A stretch of DNA of 64,000 bases from UTCHB3 sp964531325 (GCA_964531325.1 CAZHCW010000005.1:1-64000), one strand, 5' to 3'; counted from the stretch's first letter, positions 43,515 to 53,055 are shown. Numbers and translations are program-made. The notes: generated from the sequence alone by a model not told the origin.

Positions 43515-44473
43515 TTTTTTACCTCATAAAATTTTGCACCTGTAATACCTTTTCCCAAAGTGGCATTTGCACCAACCTGGAAAACAGGGGGCATCGTATT
43601 TTCAAACCACTCAATTACTTTTGACGCCTGGCTTTTCCCCTCTTCCGGCTTGAAGGAAGAAACTTCGGGTTGATTAAACAGTGAACTGGCAAAAATCAGA
43701 CTGTAAAGATAACTTTCAGCGGGAAGATACTCCTCGTTGAATAATCCACCTTTTTTCACGGTTCCCGTTTCGTTGTTTATTTTAGTCCTCGTTACTACTT
43801 CGGTTGTGTTTTCAACAAACGACTGGAAATCGTCATCGCTAAGAATCACCAATCTTTCCATAATCGATTCACCAAAAAGTATTCGAAGTTTTTCGAAAAA
43901 GTCGAAATCAAGATCAGCCGGGATGTCTTCAGCTTCAAAGGAATACTCCTCAAGCATAACAACATTTTTCCCGCCGATTGATCGGTGTACTTTTGAAAAG
44001 TTCTCTGAGATCATTACCTTCGATTGATCCAACTTAAGATTATTAACTTTCAAAATATTTTTAATGCCTGCTACATTAAAATCGCTAACTAATCGTTTTA
44101 GAATGAAAGGACAGGTGCAAAGAGCATAAATGTGTTTCACAGACTTAACGGGGAAAAACAGCAATCGTGAATCTGAAAAGCCGAGTGATCCTGCATATCG
44201 GGTGTTATTCTTCTCCAATAAACCCTCAACCATTTTCGATTTATCAGAGTCTTCATCGTAACCAAAAGTTAAGTGGATATCAAGAGAAGCTTCCCCAAGC
44301 TTTTGTTCAAATGCCTCCCTTATACTCCCCTTCAACGAACTCCCTTCTATCTTGGGAAATCCGGTGTGTTTTTCTCTTTGTATTGGAAGATCCACAATCC
44401 CGAGATCGTTTCCGCTCCCAACATGGGTTGGAGTTAAAGTTTTTAACAACAATATTTTTGATTCCTGAAACAT
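43511..44473 (-). CDS. cmr4: Type III-B backbone RNase Cmr4
   Basis: 320 residues: 'LLLKTLTPTHVGSG...GIVDLPIQREKHTGFPKIEGSSLKGSIREAF' at the N terminus and 'FQVGANATLGKGITG' at the C terminus. Asp28 in VDLPIQR is the residue that cuts target RNA at 6-nt intervals in characterised Cmr4. Active by this criterion. It lies 60 bases after cmr3. Confidence 0.95.
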   Translation of the reverse strand: MFQESKILLLKTLTPTHVGSGNDLGIVDLPIQREKHTGFPKIEGSSLKGSIREAFEQKLGEASLDIHLTFGYDEDSDKSKMVEGLLEKNNTRYAGSLGFSDSRLLFFPVKSVKHIYALCTCPFILKRLVSDFNVAGIKNILKVNNLKLDQSKVMISENFSKVHRSIGGKNVVMLEEYSFEAEDIPADLDFDFFEKLRILFGESIMERLVILSDDDFQSFVENTTEVVTRTKINNETGTVKKGGLFNEEYLPAESYLYSLIFASSLFNQPEVSSFKPEEGKSQASKVIEWFENTMPPVFQVGANATLGKGITGAKFYEVKK

Positions 44474-44533
44474 ATCCGTTCTCCTAAATATTTAAATTTA
44501 TTGATTTGTTTTCGAAAATATTTTCCGTCATGA

Positions 44534-45613
44534 TCATACCACCCCCACCAAAACGGTGCCATAACCCTGTTTTGCAAATTCGGGTGTTGAGAGGTTTGTC
44601 CCATGCAGAGCCTTAATCTTTTCTCTGACGGGTTCGGTAATCTTGAGGAAATAGACTGATCCCGCAGGAACTGCTTTTTTCATCTGTTTGGGCTTGTTGT
44701 GTTTGAGATCAAAACCACCAATGTTCACTGCTCTGCCTGTTGCCGAAGCAACTACTTCAACTTTTTTACCCAAAGAATCAATAAATTCCCCGGGTATCAC
44801 AGAACCTGAATCAAATATCGCATGTGAAGCAAAATAGAGCTTCAACAGTAATTCTTCATTTGATGATGTCGATAGTGAAGAAACCGGTTCCGGTAATTCA
44901 TAGCCGGTAAAAGCCGAATAAGTTGCAGCTTTCCCTTCACCACCAAGTTTAATTATTCCGTCGGTGGGTAAATCCAAACCGGAAAAATCGACAATAAAAG
45001 ATAATTTTATTTCGCCGGAATCCTTCATCACTGATGGTCTTTTCATACCTGTCCTAAAGAGTTTACCATCCTCGGCAGAACGGGTGGAGTTACTTCTCCC
45101 TATTCCTGTCTTTGGTTCATCCGAGATGAATTGAGAGAGAGGCAACGCATTTAAGATACCTTCTTTTTTCGACAAATAATCGTTTAATGAGTGTAGATTA
45201 ATATATGAACCCGAAACTGAATCAACTTTTTCATTCTGTTCACTCCTTAAATGAGACTTATAAGCGTAGTTACTTACGCCGTCGAATTTCACCAATTCAG
45301 TTTTTATCAGATTGTCTTCGCCGGGTTTGACATCCTTTCGAAATAACAGATCGAGCGGAGTTGGAACCATCAGTTCACCATCAACCAAAATACCAAAAAA
45401 GTTGAGCACAAGCCCTTTTGTCGGGTCTTCTTCACTGTTGGCTTTAGAAATCGTTTCAGGGTGCAATCCAAAATAATGGCTTCGTAAAGCACCGTAGATA
45501 ACAGAGGGTGGAGGTGGGAACATGCTGCTTGCCCAAACTTCCTCACCCATCGTAAAAGGTTTGCCATCTTTGAAGAAGAGTGTATCTATCGCATCAATTT
45601 TAATTTTCATCAT
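44534..45613 (-). CDS. cmr3: Type III-B RAMP protein Cmr3
   Basis: 359 residues: 'IDAIDTLFFKDGKPFTMGEEVWASSMFPPPPSVIYGALRS' is diagnostic. Cmr3 binds the crRNA 5' handle next to Cas10. ATG at 45613 or 45610; it overlaps the cas10 stop. Confidence 0.94.
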   Translation of the reverse strand: MMKIKIDAIDTLFFKDGKPFTMGEEVWASSMFPPPPSVIYGALRSHYFGLHPETISKANSEEDPTKGLVLNFFGILVDGELMVPTPLDLLFRKDVKPGEDNLIKTELVKFDGVSNYAYKSHLRSEQNEKVDSVSGSYINLHSLNDYLSKKEGILNALPLSQFISDEPKTGIGRSNSTRSAEDGKLFRTGMKRPSVMKDSGEIKLSFIVDFSGLDLPTDGIIKLGGEGKAATYSAFTGYELPEPVSSLSTSSNEELLLKLYFASHAIFDSGSVIPGEFIDSLGKKVEVVASATGRAVNIGGFDLKHNKPKQMKKAVPAGSVYFLKITEPVREKIKALHGTNLSTPEFAKQGYGTVLVGVV

Positions 45614-47370
45614 TTACCTCCATTCAAATGTCTGCTGATGAATTCGGAAATCGATAAAAACGAAGTCATATTTGTGATATCGTTTTTATGGTTCCAGATC
45701 ATCATAATTTTATCTGTAAGTTCCTTTATCTTATCTTCCTTCATCTTCTCGAAATCCTGTTTACTGAGCTTGTTCACATTTTCAAGCATACATGATCTTT
45801 TTAACAACCGTGAGACCTCGATACTTATGAGTTGACCGATAAACGAAGGATAATTACCTTTGGAGATCAGTTTCTTTAACTCAATTTCGATATTGGTTAT
45901 GAAATTTTTTGAAAACTCTGAATTAGTAATCGATTTTGATATGTGGTTTATGAAATCAGGAACAAAATTTGTTCCCAAATTCCATGGCTGAACAGTTATT
46001 TCTACCTCACCCGAGTGTTTCATGACCGAAAGAGCAAAGTGGGATTTTGCAGTAGAAAACTTCTTTGCTTTTTTCTCCATCTCTCTTACTGACATCACAA
46101 CCTCGGTTAAAGGCGTTTTATAATGTGCGATAACAATACCGGAGGAATAAGTCATCGGTTGGGTTCCCGTTCCAATGAATTCCAAGAGAGGTTTGTTAAC
46201 AAGTTCGTCGAAGAGTTCCTTAAATTCAGCCATAAACGGGTTAAGATGGTTCAGATTTACAAATCCCAGGAAATCATCTCCTCCCGCATAAACAGTTTTA
46301 CCCCGTCCTTTTACATCATCGAGACGGGTGGTTATTTTATCTGCAAAATCTCCAAGTGATTTTGAGACAATTTGCTGGAATTTTTTCAGATCTCTTTTTT
46401 CTTTAAGGTATTCACCCGACATCCATTTACCCATGTTGTCTGCATCAACCATTACCAATGCATAATATTCGGTAAATTTCAGATCCATATCTGTAGCGGC
46501 TTTTCGTATAGTCGAGAGCTGGCCTTTAATATCCGATAAAAATTTCTTGAAAGGCTCTTTTGTTTTAATCTTCTGTTTTTGAAAATATTTTTCGGTGAGA
46601 TTGTCAGGATAAAAAAGTTGACCGTCTCCGATTGTTGGATAAGTCTCAATCATTTTTTGAAGTTGTGTATCTCTTGCAGCTTTTACGAGAGTATCGCCCA
46701 ATGCTACCTCAGCCGTTGAGGGGAAAGGATGCTGGTTCTTAAAAAAGAATCTTTTGCTGAAACATACTCCGCACAATCCCTCCTTGTCTTCGAGTGACTG
46801 ATCCTGATCGATTGCGATGGCATTGTCAGCCAGGTCTGCCGGTGCCGATCCGGAAGTGCCGTAGTAGATGGCATTTCTTTCTCCACACAACGAACACTTT
46901 CTTGCCCCTTTTTCACTAATCTGATTAAACAATCTGGCATTTTTTAGAGAGGCAAATGTCCGTTCAACTTCCAAATATTGAGTGTGGTAGTTATCATCTC
47001 CGGTGTAGGGAACTGCAAGCCAATAAATCTCAAGAAAGTTGTTAACATGTTCATCAACTAATGGGTGTTTATCATTGCCTCTAATAGCGGATTCAACAAG
47101 GTCAGAGTATTTATCCCTGACGGTTTTTTCCACATGCTCACAAATGGCTTTCGCTTCAGTATCGTCATTAGCATCAATGAATGATATAAACCTGTTGGGT
47201 TTTGATTTTAGTGTTTTTGAGGGAAAGATCACTTCAATTGAAGGATCTTTTATTGCGGTATCGATAAGCCGGGATAAAAGTTCACTCCCGAGCCTTAAAT
47301 CGCGTGATTTCCTCGCCTGGGCAATAAAAGATTGAACAGGCCCAATGCTGAATAAAAACAAGTATTTCAT
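45610..47370 (-). CDS. cmr2: Cas10/Cmr2 without the N-terminal HD domain
   Basis: 586 residues. The protein starts directly with the first palm region ('FLFSIGPVQSFIAQARKSRDLRLGSELL', residues 5-32). In characterised long Cmr2 this follows a ~220-residue HD nuclease domain, so HD is absent here and no HD gene lies next to it. A zinc site is formed by Cys159/162 and Cys200/203. The cyclase motif GGDD is at 363-366 ('VYAGGDDFLGFV'). It should make cyclic oligoadenylate when target RNA binds but lacks the DNase. It overlaps cmr1 by one base (TGATG). Confidence 0.93.
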   Translation of the reverse strand: MKYLFLFSIGPVQSFIAQARKSRDLRLGSELLSRLIDTAIKDPSIEVIFPSKTLKSKPNRFISFIDANDDTEAKAICEHVEKTVRDKYSDLVESAIRGNDKHPLVDEHVNNFLEIYWLAVPYTGDDNYHTQYLEVERTFASLKNARLFNQISEKGARKCSLCGERNAIYYGTSGSAPADLADNAIAIDQDQSLEDKEGLCGVCFSKRFFFKNQHPFPSTAEVALGDTLVKAARDTQLQKMIETYPTIGDGQLFYPDNLTEKYFQKQKIKTKEPFKKFLSDIKGQLSTIRKAATDMDLKFTEYYALVMVDADNMGKWMSGEYLKEKRDLKKFQQIVSKSLGDFADKITTRLDDVKGRGKTVYAGGDDFLGFVNLNHLNPFMAEFKELFDELVNKPLLEFIGTGTQPMTYSSGIVIAHYKTPLTEVVMSVREMEKKAKKFSTAKSHFALSVMKHSGEVEITVQPWNLGTNFVPDFINHISKSITNSEFSKNFITNIEIELKKLISKGNYPSFIGQLISIEVSRLLKRSCMLENVNKLSKQDFEKMKEDKIKELTDKIMMIWNHKNDITNMTSFLSISEFISRHLNGGK

Positions 47371-48440
47371 CAGTTAGTCCCTCCCTTTAGATTATCTGAT
47401 AAATTATTAGTCATGTCGGTTAACAACTCGAGGTATTCTGTTTGCGATTCATTTAACATCTTGTCATTCTGGTTATTCCGAAACCCTTCAAGAAATTTTG
47501 ATGGAAGGAAAAGAACCCTGATCGTGTATTTATTATCCGCAGTTTTGTCAATTCTGAAAAAGTAAGGCTTGGCTATCCTTTCAAATTTTTGTTCCTTGCT
47601 TAGTTTAAGATCACCTTTTTTAATCTGTGAACCCCGGATTATTCCGAGATATTCTTTTTTATATGGAATGAGGGAATATTTCGGGGATTGGGATCTTCCG
47701 AGCTCGTTTTTAGCATCATAATAGGCTTTCCCAAGAGAAGCCATTGCATCTTCCCATTTATTATAAGTCTTATTTGATTCAATTTCAGATGAATATATCG
47801 AAAAGGCAGGGTAATCGGGAAGATCGTTGAAGTTTAAGGAATATAAATCTAGGGAAGCAGGGAAGACAGAAGCCCCGTCAATTTCTAAAATTCTAAACGA
47901 TCCAAATCCGTTGCGGGATTTTCCACCCAGCCCGCCATAATTCGCCACAAGATGGAAAGCTTCATTTACTGTTTTTACATGCTCGTGTGGCGTAAGAAGC
48001 ACAACTTCAAATTTTGTACCCGGTTCAAAATAAAATGCCAAGGGTTGAAAATTGTTGTTTTTAGCTGATCCAGAAGGAGTTTTTCCAAATGCGAGGTATT
48101 TTATGCTGTCGGCTGTAATCTTTTTTCCATTACTAATTGCATTAAGATTATGCTTTTCCGGGAGAGAATTATTTGTTGGTTTTGTGGAATTAAGGATTTT
48201 TGCGGTGATAAGGAGTTTACTTTTTTTGCCTTCGCCGTCGGGGGTTCCAAAGATTTCCCCTTCAGCAGTTTTTAAGGCTGCGATGGATTTATATGATTGA
48301 GTGGCACGCCACCAGAATCTCATTGCTCCTTTAATTGAAGGAGGTCTAAGTTCGGCGCCTCTGCCGGTGTGATCCCCCAAAAACATGGGAGTGATTATTT
48401 CGCATAAATAACGAATTTCATGTAGTTTGTGTTCGCCCAT
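47370..48440 (-). CDS. cmr1: Type III-B RAMP protein Cmr1
   Basis: 356 residues, first gene of the operon. 'IRYLCEIITPMFLGDHTGRGAELRPPSIKGAMRFWWRAT' is the Cmr1 hallmark, with 'NYGGLGGKSRNGFGSF' as the second glycine-rich RAMP loop. It sits at the 3' end of the crRNA in Cmr complexes. About 200 AT-rich bases separate it from the right direct repeat and should hold the operon promoter. Confidence 0.94.
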   Translation of the reverse strand: MGEHKLHEIRYLCEIITPMFLGDHTGRGAELRPPSIKGAMRFWWRATQSYKSIAALKTAEGEIFGTPDGEGKKSKLLITAKILNSTKPTNNSLPEKHNLNAISNGKKITADSIKYLAFGKTPSGSAKNNNFQPLAFYFEPGTKFEVVLLTPHEHVKTVNEAFHLVANYGGLGGKSRNGFGSFRILEIDGASVFPASLDLYSLNFNDLPDYPAFSIYSSEIESNKTYNKWEDAMASLGKAYYDAKNELGRSQSPKYSLIPYKKEYLGIIRGSQIKKGDLKLSKEQKFERIAKPYFFRIDKTADNKYTIRVLFLPSKFLEGFRNNQNDKMLNESQTEYLELLTDMTNNLSDNLKGGTN

Positions 48441-48641
48441 AGTGTGTCCTACATTCTTTTATTAACGGCCCGGAGTAAATATGAAGTTTAGATATCCGGT
48501 TTATGAAAAAATTAATATCTATTTAAAAATTAGTTTATTATTTAATTAAATCCAACAGGTTTTGTAATTTTTATTTCAGAAAGCTATAATAAACTTTACC
48601 AGTTGTATAGAGTAAAAAAATTCCATATTTTCTAAATCTTT

Positions 48642-48814
48642 TTTTCACTTAACATGTCACACCGCCGAGGCGGGTTGGGTTGCAACGCGATATCATCCAT
48701 TTGCTACCCCTACAAAACCCATCCGGGGTTGTGGCATATTATGGGTTGTGAATATTGTTGGCGATCACAATCGTGAATATCTTTTTGCATCGTGAATATC
48801 GTGTTCCAACATTC
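48642..48814. repeat. 173-bp direct repeat, right copy
   Basis: 172 of 173 bases are identical to 29141-29313, same orientation, 19,501 bases away. It lies upstream of cmr1 and just before the glgP terminator, so it marks the right edge of the CRISPR-bearing island. Confidence 0.92.
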
Positions 48815-48824
48815 CCCACCCCAT

Positions 48825-48864
48825 AAAAAAAAAAGCTGCCTCCCGCGAAGGAAACAGCTTTAAA
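48825..48864 (-). terminator. Intrinsic terminator of glgP
   Basis: Minus strand: AAAGCTGTTTCC, a short loop, GGAGGCAGCT, then ten T. It is one of four terminators here with the same AAAAAAGCTGCC start on the + strand. Confidence 0.85.
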
Positions 48865-48870
48865 GAATAA

Positions 48871-48933
48871 TACCTGATACCTAATACTTAATACTTAATA
48901 CCTAATACCTAATACCTGATACTTAATACCTAA
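48871..48933. repeat. Heptamer tandem repeat, 9 units
   Basis: Nine 7-base units of TACCTAA, TACCTGA or TACTTAA in a row lie between the glgP stop and its terminator, so they are transcribed as 3' UTR. Confidence 0.9.
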
Positions 48934-48945
48934 AAAAAGGCGGTT

Positions 48946-51420
48946 TTACTTATCAACCTTTACTTTTACAGGTTTAATGTTCCAGATGTTTTTGGCATAT
49001 TCCATGATGGCACGATCACTTGAGAATTTAGCGATTCGTGCAGTGTTGAGGAGCGACATCCTGTTCCATTTATCACGGTCGCGGTAGGTTGCAGCAACTT
49101 CGTCTTGAACACGGATATAATCTTCATAATCAGCCAATAACATGTAATAATCACTCCCCATGAGGGAATCGATAATGGGCTGAAAGATACCCGGCTCTGC
49201 AGGTGAAAAGATATTGCCTGCGATCATATTGATTACTCTGCGAAGTGCGGGATTTCTGTCGTAATAGTCTCTGGGGTTATAACCCGAAGCTCTGAGTTCC
49301 AGAACTTCATCGGCAAGCAGACCAAAAATGAAGATGTTTTCGTCGCCAACTTCTTCTCTGATCTCGATGTTAGCTCCATCCATTGTACCAATCGTTAGAG
49401 CACCATTCAAAGCAAATTTCATATTGCCCGTTCCTGATGCCTCAAGACCCGCGGTGGATATCTGCTCAGAGAGATCAGCTGCCGGTATAATCCTTTCAGC
49501 GAGAGAAACTCCATAGTTGGCAATAAATACCACTTTAAGTTTATCCCCAACCACGGGATCATTATTTACAACATCGGCAACTGAATGGATAAGTTTTATT
49601 ATCAACTTTGCGATGTGATAGGCGGGGGCCGCTTTACCGGCAAAAATTACTGTTCTTGGTGTGGCATCATACCTTGGATTCTCTTTTATTCTGTTATACA
49701 GCGTGATCACATGAAGAACATTAAGCAACTGCCTTTTGTATTCATGGAATCTTTTAATATGAACATCAAAAATGGAATCTGTTGAAACATTCAAACCGTA
49801 TTCAGCTTTAATAAACTTGGCAAGGAGCTGTTTGTTGAACCACTTAATGTGACTCCAGTCGTTCAGGAATTCATGATCATCGGCAAATTTTTCGATTTCG
49901 ACAATTTTATTATTGTGCAGTATCCAGTCATCACCAATTCTGTCTGAAATAAGAGAAGACAGGAGCGGATTTGCATGCCTGATCCATCTTCTGAAGGTGA
50001 TTCCGTTAGTCACATTTTTGAATTTTTTAGGGAACAGAGTGTAGAAATCGTTAAAAATGAGCTGCTTCAATATATTTGAATGAAGTGCTGCCACACCATT
50101 AACTGAATGGCAGGCTACTATAGCAAGATTCGCCATTCTGATTCTTTTATCGGGAGTTTCTCTGATAATCGAAAGTTTTGAGATAACTTCCTCGGAGAAA
50201 TTAAACTTTTCGCGCACTTCCTTAAGGAAATTGTAGTTTATTTCATAGATAATCTGCAGATGCCTCGGAAGAAGTTCTTCAAAAATGGAAACCGACCACT
50301 CCTCAAGAGCTTCGGGAACAACAGTATGATTTGTATAAGCAAATGTTCCCTGTGTTATCCTCCAGGCTTCATCCCATGAAAGACCTGCGTCATCAAGAAG
50401 AATCCGCATCAGTTCGGGGATGGCTATAACAGGGTGTGTATCGTTCAACTGAATTGCAACTTTTTCAGGGAATTTATCAAATGTGTCGTGGTTATAACCA
50501 TATTTTCTTATGATATCCTGAAGTGAAGCAGAACTAAAAAAGTATTGCTGTTTTAGTCGGAGGAATTTGCCTTCTGTGTAGCTATCGTTTGGATATAAAA
50601 CTTTGGAGATGTTTTCAGAGATGTTTTTCCTCTCAACTGCTGCAACATAATTGCCGTCGTTGAACTCCTGGAAACTGAATTCTTCATTGGCTCTTGCTGC
50701 CCAAAGCCTGAGGTTGTTTACAGTGTCAGATTTATAACCCGGAACAGGTACATCGTAAGCTGCGGCAAGAATATCCTCGGTGTCTATCCAGTTGTTCTTG
50801 ATTTTCCCGTCGGGGGTTCTTACCGAAACCACCCTGCCAAAATATTTGATTTTAAAGGTCAATTCTCTTCTTGGGATTTCCCATGGACAGCCATGGGCGA
50901 GCCAATAGTCGGGTTGTTCCTGCTGTCTCCCGTTTACCACTTCCTGTTTAAATATTCCAAACTCATACCTGATCCCATAGCCAAAAGCTGGAAGTTCAAG
51001 GGTTGCCATTGAATCGAGAAAACATGCAGCAAGCCTTCCCAAACCACCATTACCCAATGCCATGTCGTGTTCAAGTTCAACTATGTTCTCGAGAACATAA
51101 TCATCTTTCCTTAAAATCTTACGGCATTCCTCATAGTAGTCCATATTTATTAATGCATTCCCGAGCAGACGCCCCATAAGGAATTCGAGAGAGAGATAAT
51201 AAACTTTTTTAACATCTTTTGAATTATAGACATGCTGCGTGCGAAGCCAGTTTCTCACTAATCTGTCTCTAATCGAAAGAGAGAGAGCATAATACATGTC
51301 GTTATCTGTAACCGTCTGACGGGTCTTTACAAGTATAAACTCCAAATGTTCAAAAAACTGATTGGAAAGAGCATAACTTTCAAGAGCTTCGCGATCGGTA
51401 AAAAAGAGTGAATTTTTCAT
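48946..51420 (-). CDS. glgP: Glycogen/alpha-glucan phosphorylase
   Basis: 824 residues from ATG 51420 (MKNSLFFTDREALESYALSN). The frame is open further upstream but would overlap rfbC. Family landmarks: 'YYLSLEFLMGRLLGNALINM', 'LGNGGLGRLAACFLDSMATL', 'QLNDTHPVIAIPELMR', 'VTNGITFRRWI', 'VHIKRFHEYKRQLLN', and the PLP lysine in EASGTGNMKFALNG. It releases glucose-1-phosphate from glycogen. It directly follows rfbA-rfbC, and RfbA consumes glucose-1-phosphate, a suggestive link. Confidence 0.96.
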   Translation of the reverse strand: MKNSLFFTDREALESYALSNQFFEHLEFILVKTRQTVTDNDMYYALSLSIRDRLVRNWLRTQHVYNSKDVKKVYYLSLEFLMGRLLGNALINMDYYEECRKILRKDDYVLENIVELEHDMALGNGGLGRLAACFLDSMATLELPAFGYGIRYEFGIFKQEVVNGRQQEQPDYWLAHGCPWEIPRRELTFKIKYFGRVVSVRTPDGKIKNNWIDTEDILAAAYDVPVPGYKSDTVNNLRLWAARANEEFSFQEFNDGNYVAAVERKNISENISKVLYPNDSYTEGKFLRLKQQYFFSSASLQDIIRKYGYNHDTFDKFPEKVAIQLNDTHPVIAIPELMRILLDDAGLSWDEAWRITQGTFAYTNHTVVPEALEEWSVSIFEELLPRHLQIIYEINYNFLKEVREKFNFSEEVISKLSIIRETPDKRIRMANLAIVACHSVNGVAALHSNILKQLIFNDFYTLFPKKFKNVTNGITFRRWIRHANPLLSSLISDRIGDDWILHNNKIVEIEKFADDHEFLNDWSHIKWFNKQLLAKFIKAEYGLNVSTDSIFDVHIKRFHEYKRQLLNVLHVITLYNRIKENPRYDATPRTVIFAGKAAPAYHIAKLIIKLIHSVADVVNNDPVVGDKLKVVFIANYGVSLAERIIPAADLSEQISTAGLEASGTGNMKFALNGALTIGTMDGANIEIREEVGDENIFIFGLLADEVLELRASGYNPRDYYDRNPALRRVINMIAGNIFSPAEPGIFQPIIDSLMGSDYYMLLADYEDYIRVQDEVAATYRDRDKWNRMSLLNTARIAKFSSDRAIMEYAKNIWNIKPVKVKVDK

Positions 51421-51430
51421 GTTATATCTG

Positions 51431-51985
51431 TTAAATCTTATATAAAAATTGAGTGTCGAGTGTAGCCAAAGGTTCACCCTGTGTATCTTTTTCAGAAACG
51501 ATCGGGTTTTCAACCTTCCAGTCGATACCTAAAGATGAATCGTTATAAAGAAGAGTTCGTTCAGATGATTTGTTGTAGAAACCGGTACATTTGTAATGAA
51601 ATATTGCGATGGGTGAAAGGACGGAAAACCCGTGAGCAAAACCGGGAGGAATCCAAACCATATTATGATTCTCATCCGAGAGTTCAGTGGAGAAGTGTTC
51701 GCCAAAGGTTGGTGAACCCTTCCTGATATCCACGACAACATCAAGCACCCTGCCGGAAATCACCTGGCAGAGTTTCCCCTGATCAAATGGCGGTTGCTGA
51801 AAGTGGAGACCTCTTATTGTTCCGAAGGAAGATTTTGAGAGATTATCCTGAACAAATTGTTGGTTAACACCCAGCGCATTCAACTTTGCAGTATGAAAAC
51901 ACTCAAAGAAAAATCCTCGTTGATCTTCAAAAACATCCGGTTTTAATAACAGGATTCCATCCATCCTGCTGTCTATTATTCTCAA
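51431..51985 (-). CDS. rfbC: dTDP-4-dehydrorhamnose 3,5-epimerase
   Basis: 184 residues with the cupin core: 'KPDVFEDQRGFFFECFH', 'VQDNLSKSSFGTIRGLHFQ' (active-site His), 'VVDIRKGSPTFGEHFSTELS', 'MVWIPPGFAHGFSVLS'. Part of dTDP-L-rhamnose synthesis for surface polysaccharide. rfbB and rfbD are not adjacent. Confidence 0.94.
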   Translation of the reverse strand: MRIIDSRMDGILLLKPDVFEDQRGFFFECFHTAKLNALGVNQQFVQDNLSKSSFGTIRGLHFQQPPFDQGKLCQVISGRVLDVVVDIRKGSPTFGEHFSTELSDENHNMVWIPPGFAHGFSVLSPIAIFHYKCTGFYNKSSERTLLYNDSSLGIDWKVENPIVSEKDTQGEPLATLDTQFLYKI

Positions 51986-52006
51986 TTTCTACTCACAATG
52001 ATTGTA

Positions 52007-52885
52007 TTATCTGTTTTCTTCATATTCTTGAAATACTTTTTCAAGATAATTTCTGTACATACTCTGCGGAATGGAGTTGATCAGCGTTCTGAACCCCTCT
52101 AAAGAGATAAATCCCTTGTTGAAAGCAATCTCCTCGAGGCATGCAACCTTCAGCCCCTGTCGTTCTTCAATTACACCAAAAAAGTTTGATGCCTGAAGAA
52201 GTGCCTGTGGCGTTCCGGTATCAAGCCAGGCAACTCCTCTTCCTATAACTTCAACTCTAAGATCCTCCTGATGAAGATATACATTGTTCACATCAGTTAT
52301 CTCAAGTTCACCTCTGCCGGAAGGTTTAAGATTTTTTGAAATCTCTACAACTTTGTTATCGTAAATATACAATCCCGGCACAGCATAATTCGATTTTGGC
52401 TGTTTTGGTTTCTCTTCAATAGAAAGAACTTTTCCGGTCCTGTTAAAATTAACAATTCCGTACCTTTCAGGGTCGGTAACTCTGTAACCAAAAATCTTGG
52501 CTCCCTTTTTGTGTTCAGCTACGGCATCATAGAAAAATTCCAAATCACCAAAAAAGATATTGTCACCAAGGATCAAAGTAACATTATCATCCCCGATAAA
52601 ATCGGCGCCAAGAATAAACGATTCAGCGATTCCTCTTGGTGCATCCTGAAGTTTATATGAAATGTTCATCCCAAGATGACTTCCGTCATCAAATAATTTC
52701 TGATAAAGAGGAATGGTCTCCTCGTTGGAAATTATCAAAACATCTTTGATTCCTCCGAGCATAAGCACCGAAAGAGGGTAATAAATCAGCGGTTTATCGT
52801 AGATAACCGCAAGCTGTTTGCTGTAAACTTTTGTAATTGGGTAGAGTCTCGAACCGGAACCACCGGCCAGAATTATACCTTTCAT
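52007..52885 (-). CDS. rfbA: Glucose-1-phosphate thymidylyltransferase
   Basis: 292 residues: 'GIILAGGSGSRLYPITKVYSKQLAVIYDKPLIYYPLSVL' nucleotide-binding start, 'LILGDNIFFG', 'VSIEEKPKQPKSNYAVPGLYIYD' type segment and 'GVAWLDTGT'. First step of dTDP-sugar synthesis. It lies 21 bases upstream of rfbC. Confidence 0.95.
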   Translation of the reverse strand: MKGIILAGGSGSRLYPITKVYSKQLAVIYDKPLIYYPLSVLMLGGIKDVLIISNEETIPLYQKLFDDGSHLGMNISYKLQDAPRGIAESFILGADFIGDDNVTLILGDNIFFGDLEFFYDAVAEHKKGAKIFGYRVTDPERYGIVNFNRTGKVLSIEEKPKQPKSNYAVPGLYIYDNKVVEISKNLKPSGRGELEITDVNNVYLHQEDLRVEVIGRGVAWLDTGTPQALLQASNFFGVIEERQGLKVACLEEIAFNKGFISLEGFRTLINSIPQSMYRNYLEKVFQEYEENR

Positions 52886-52961
52886 ATCTTTCCTGTTCTA
52901 AAATTAGAATAAACGAATAATAAATTTAACAGATTTTTAATTTTATCGGAAATTAATTAAT

Positions 52962-52996
52962 AAAAAAAAGGCTGCCCCTACCGGAACAGCCAAAAA
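52962..52996 (-). terminator. Intrinsic terminator of the ferritin gene
   Basis: Minus strand: GGCTGTTCCGGTAGGGGCAGCC then a run of eight T. Same stem family as the glgP terminator. Confidence 0.85.
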
Positions 52997-53021
52997 TTAC
53001 AACAATTTTGTATCAGAATAA

Positions 53022-53049
53022 TACCTGATACCTGATAATTAATACCTTA
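53022..53049. repeat. Heptamer tandem repeat, 4 units
   Basis: TACCTGA, TACCTGA, TAATTAA, TACCTTA lie between the ferritin stop and its terminator. Same unit and same position relative to the gene as at 48871-48933. Confidence 0.8.
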
Positions 53050-53055
53050 AAATAC

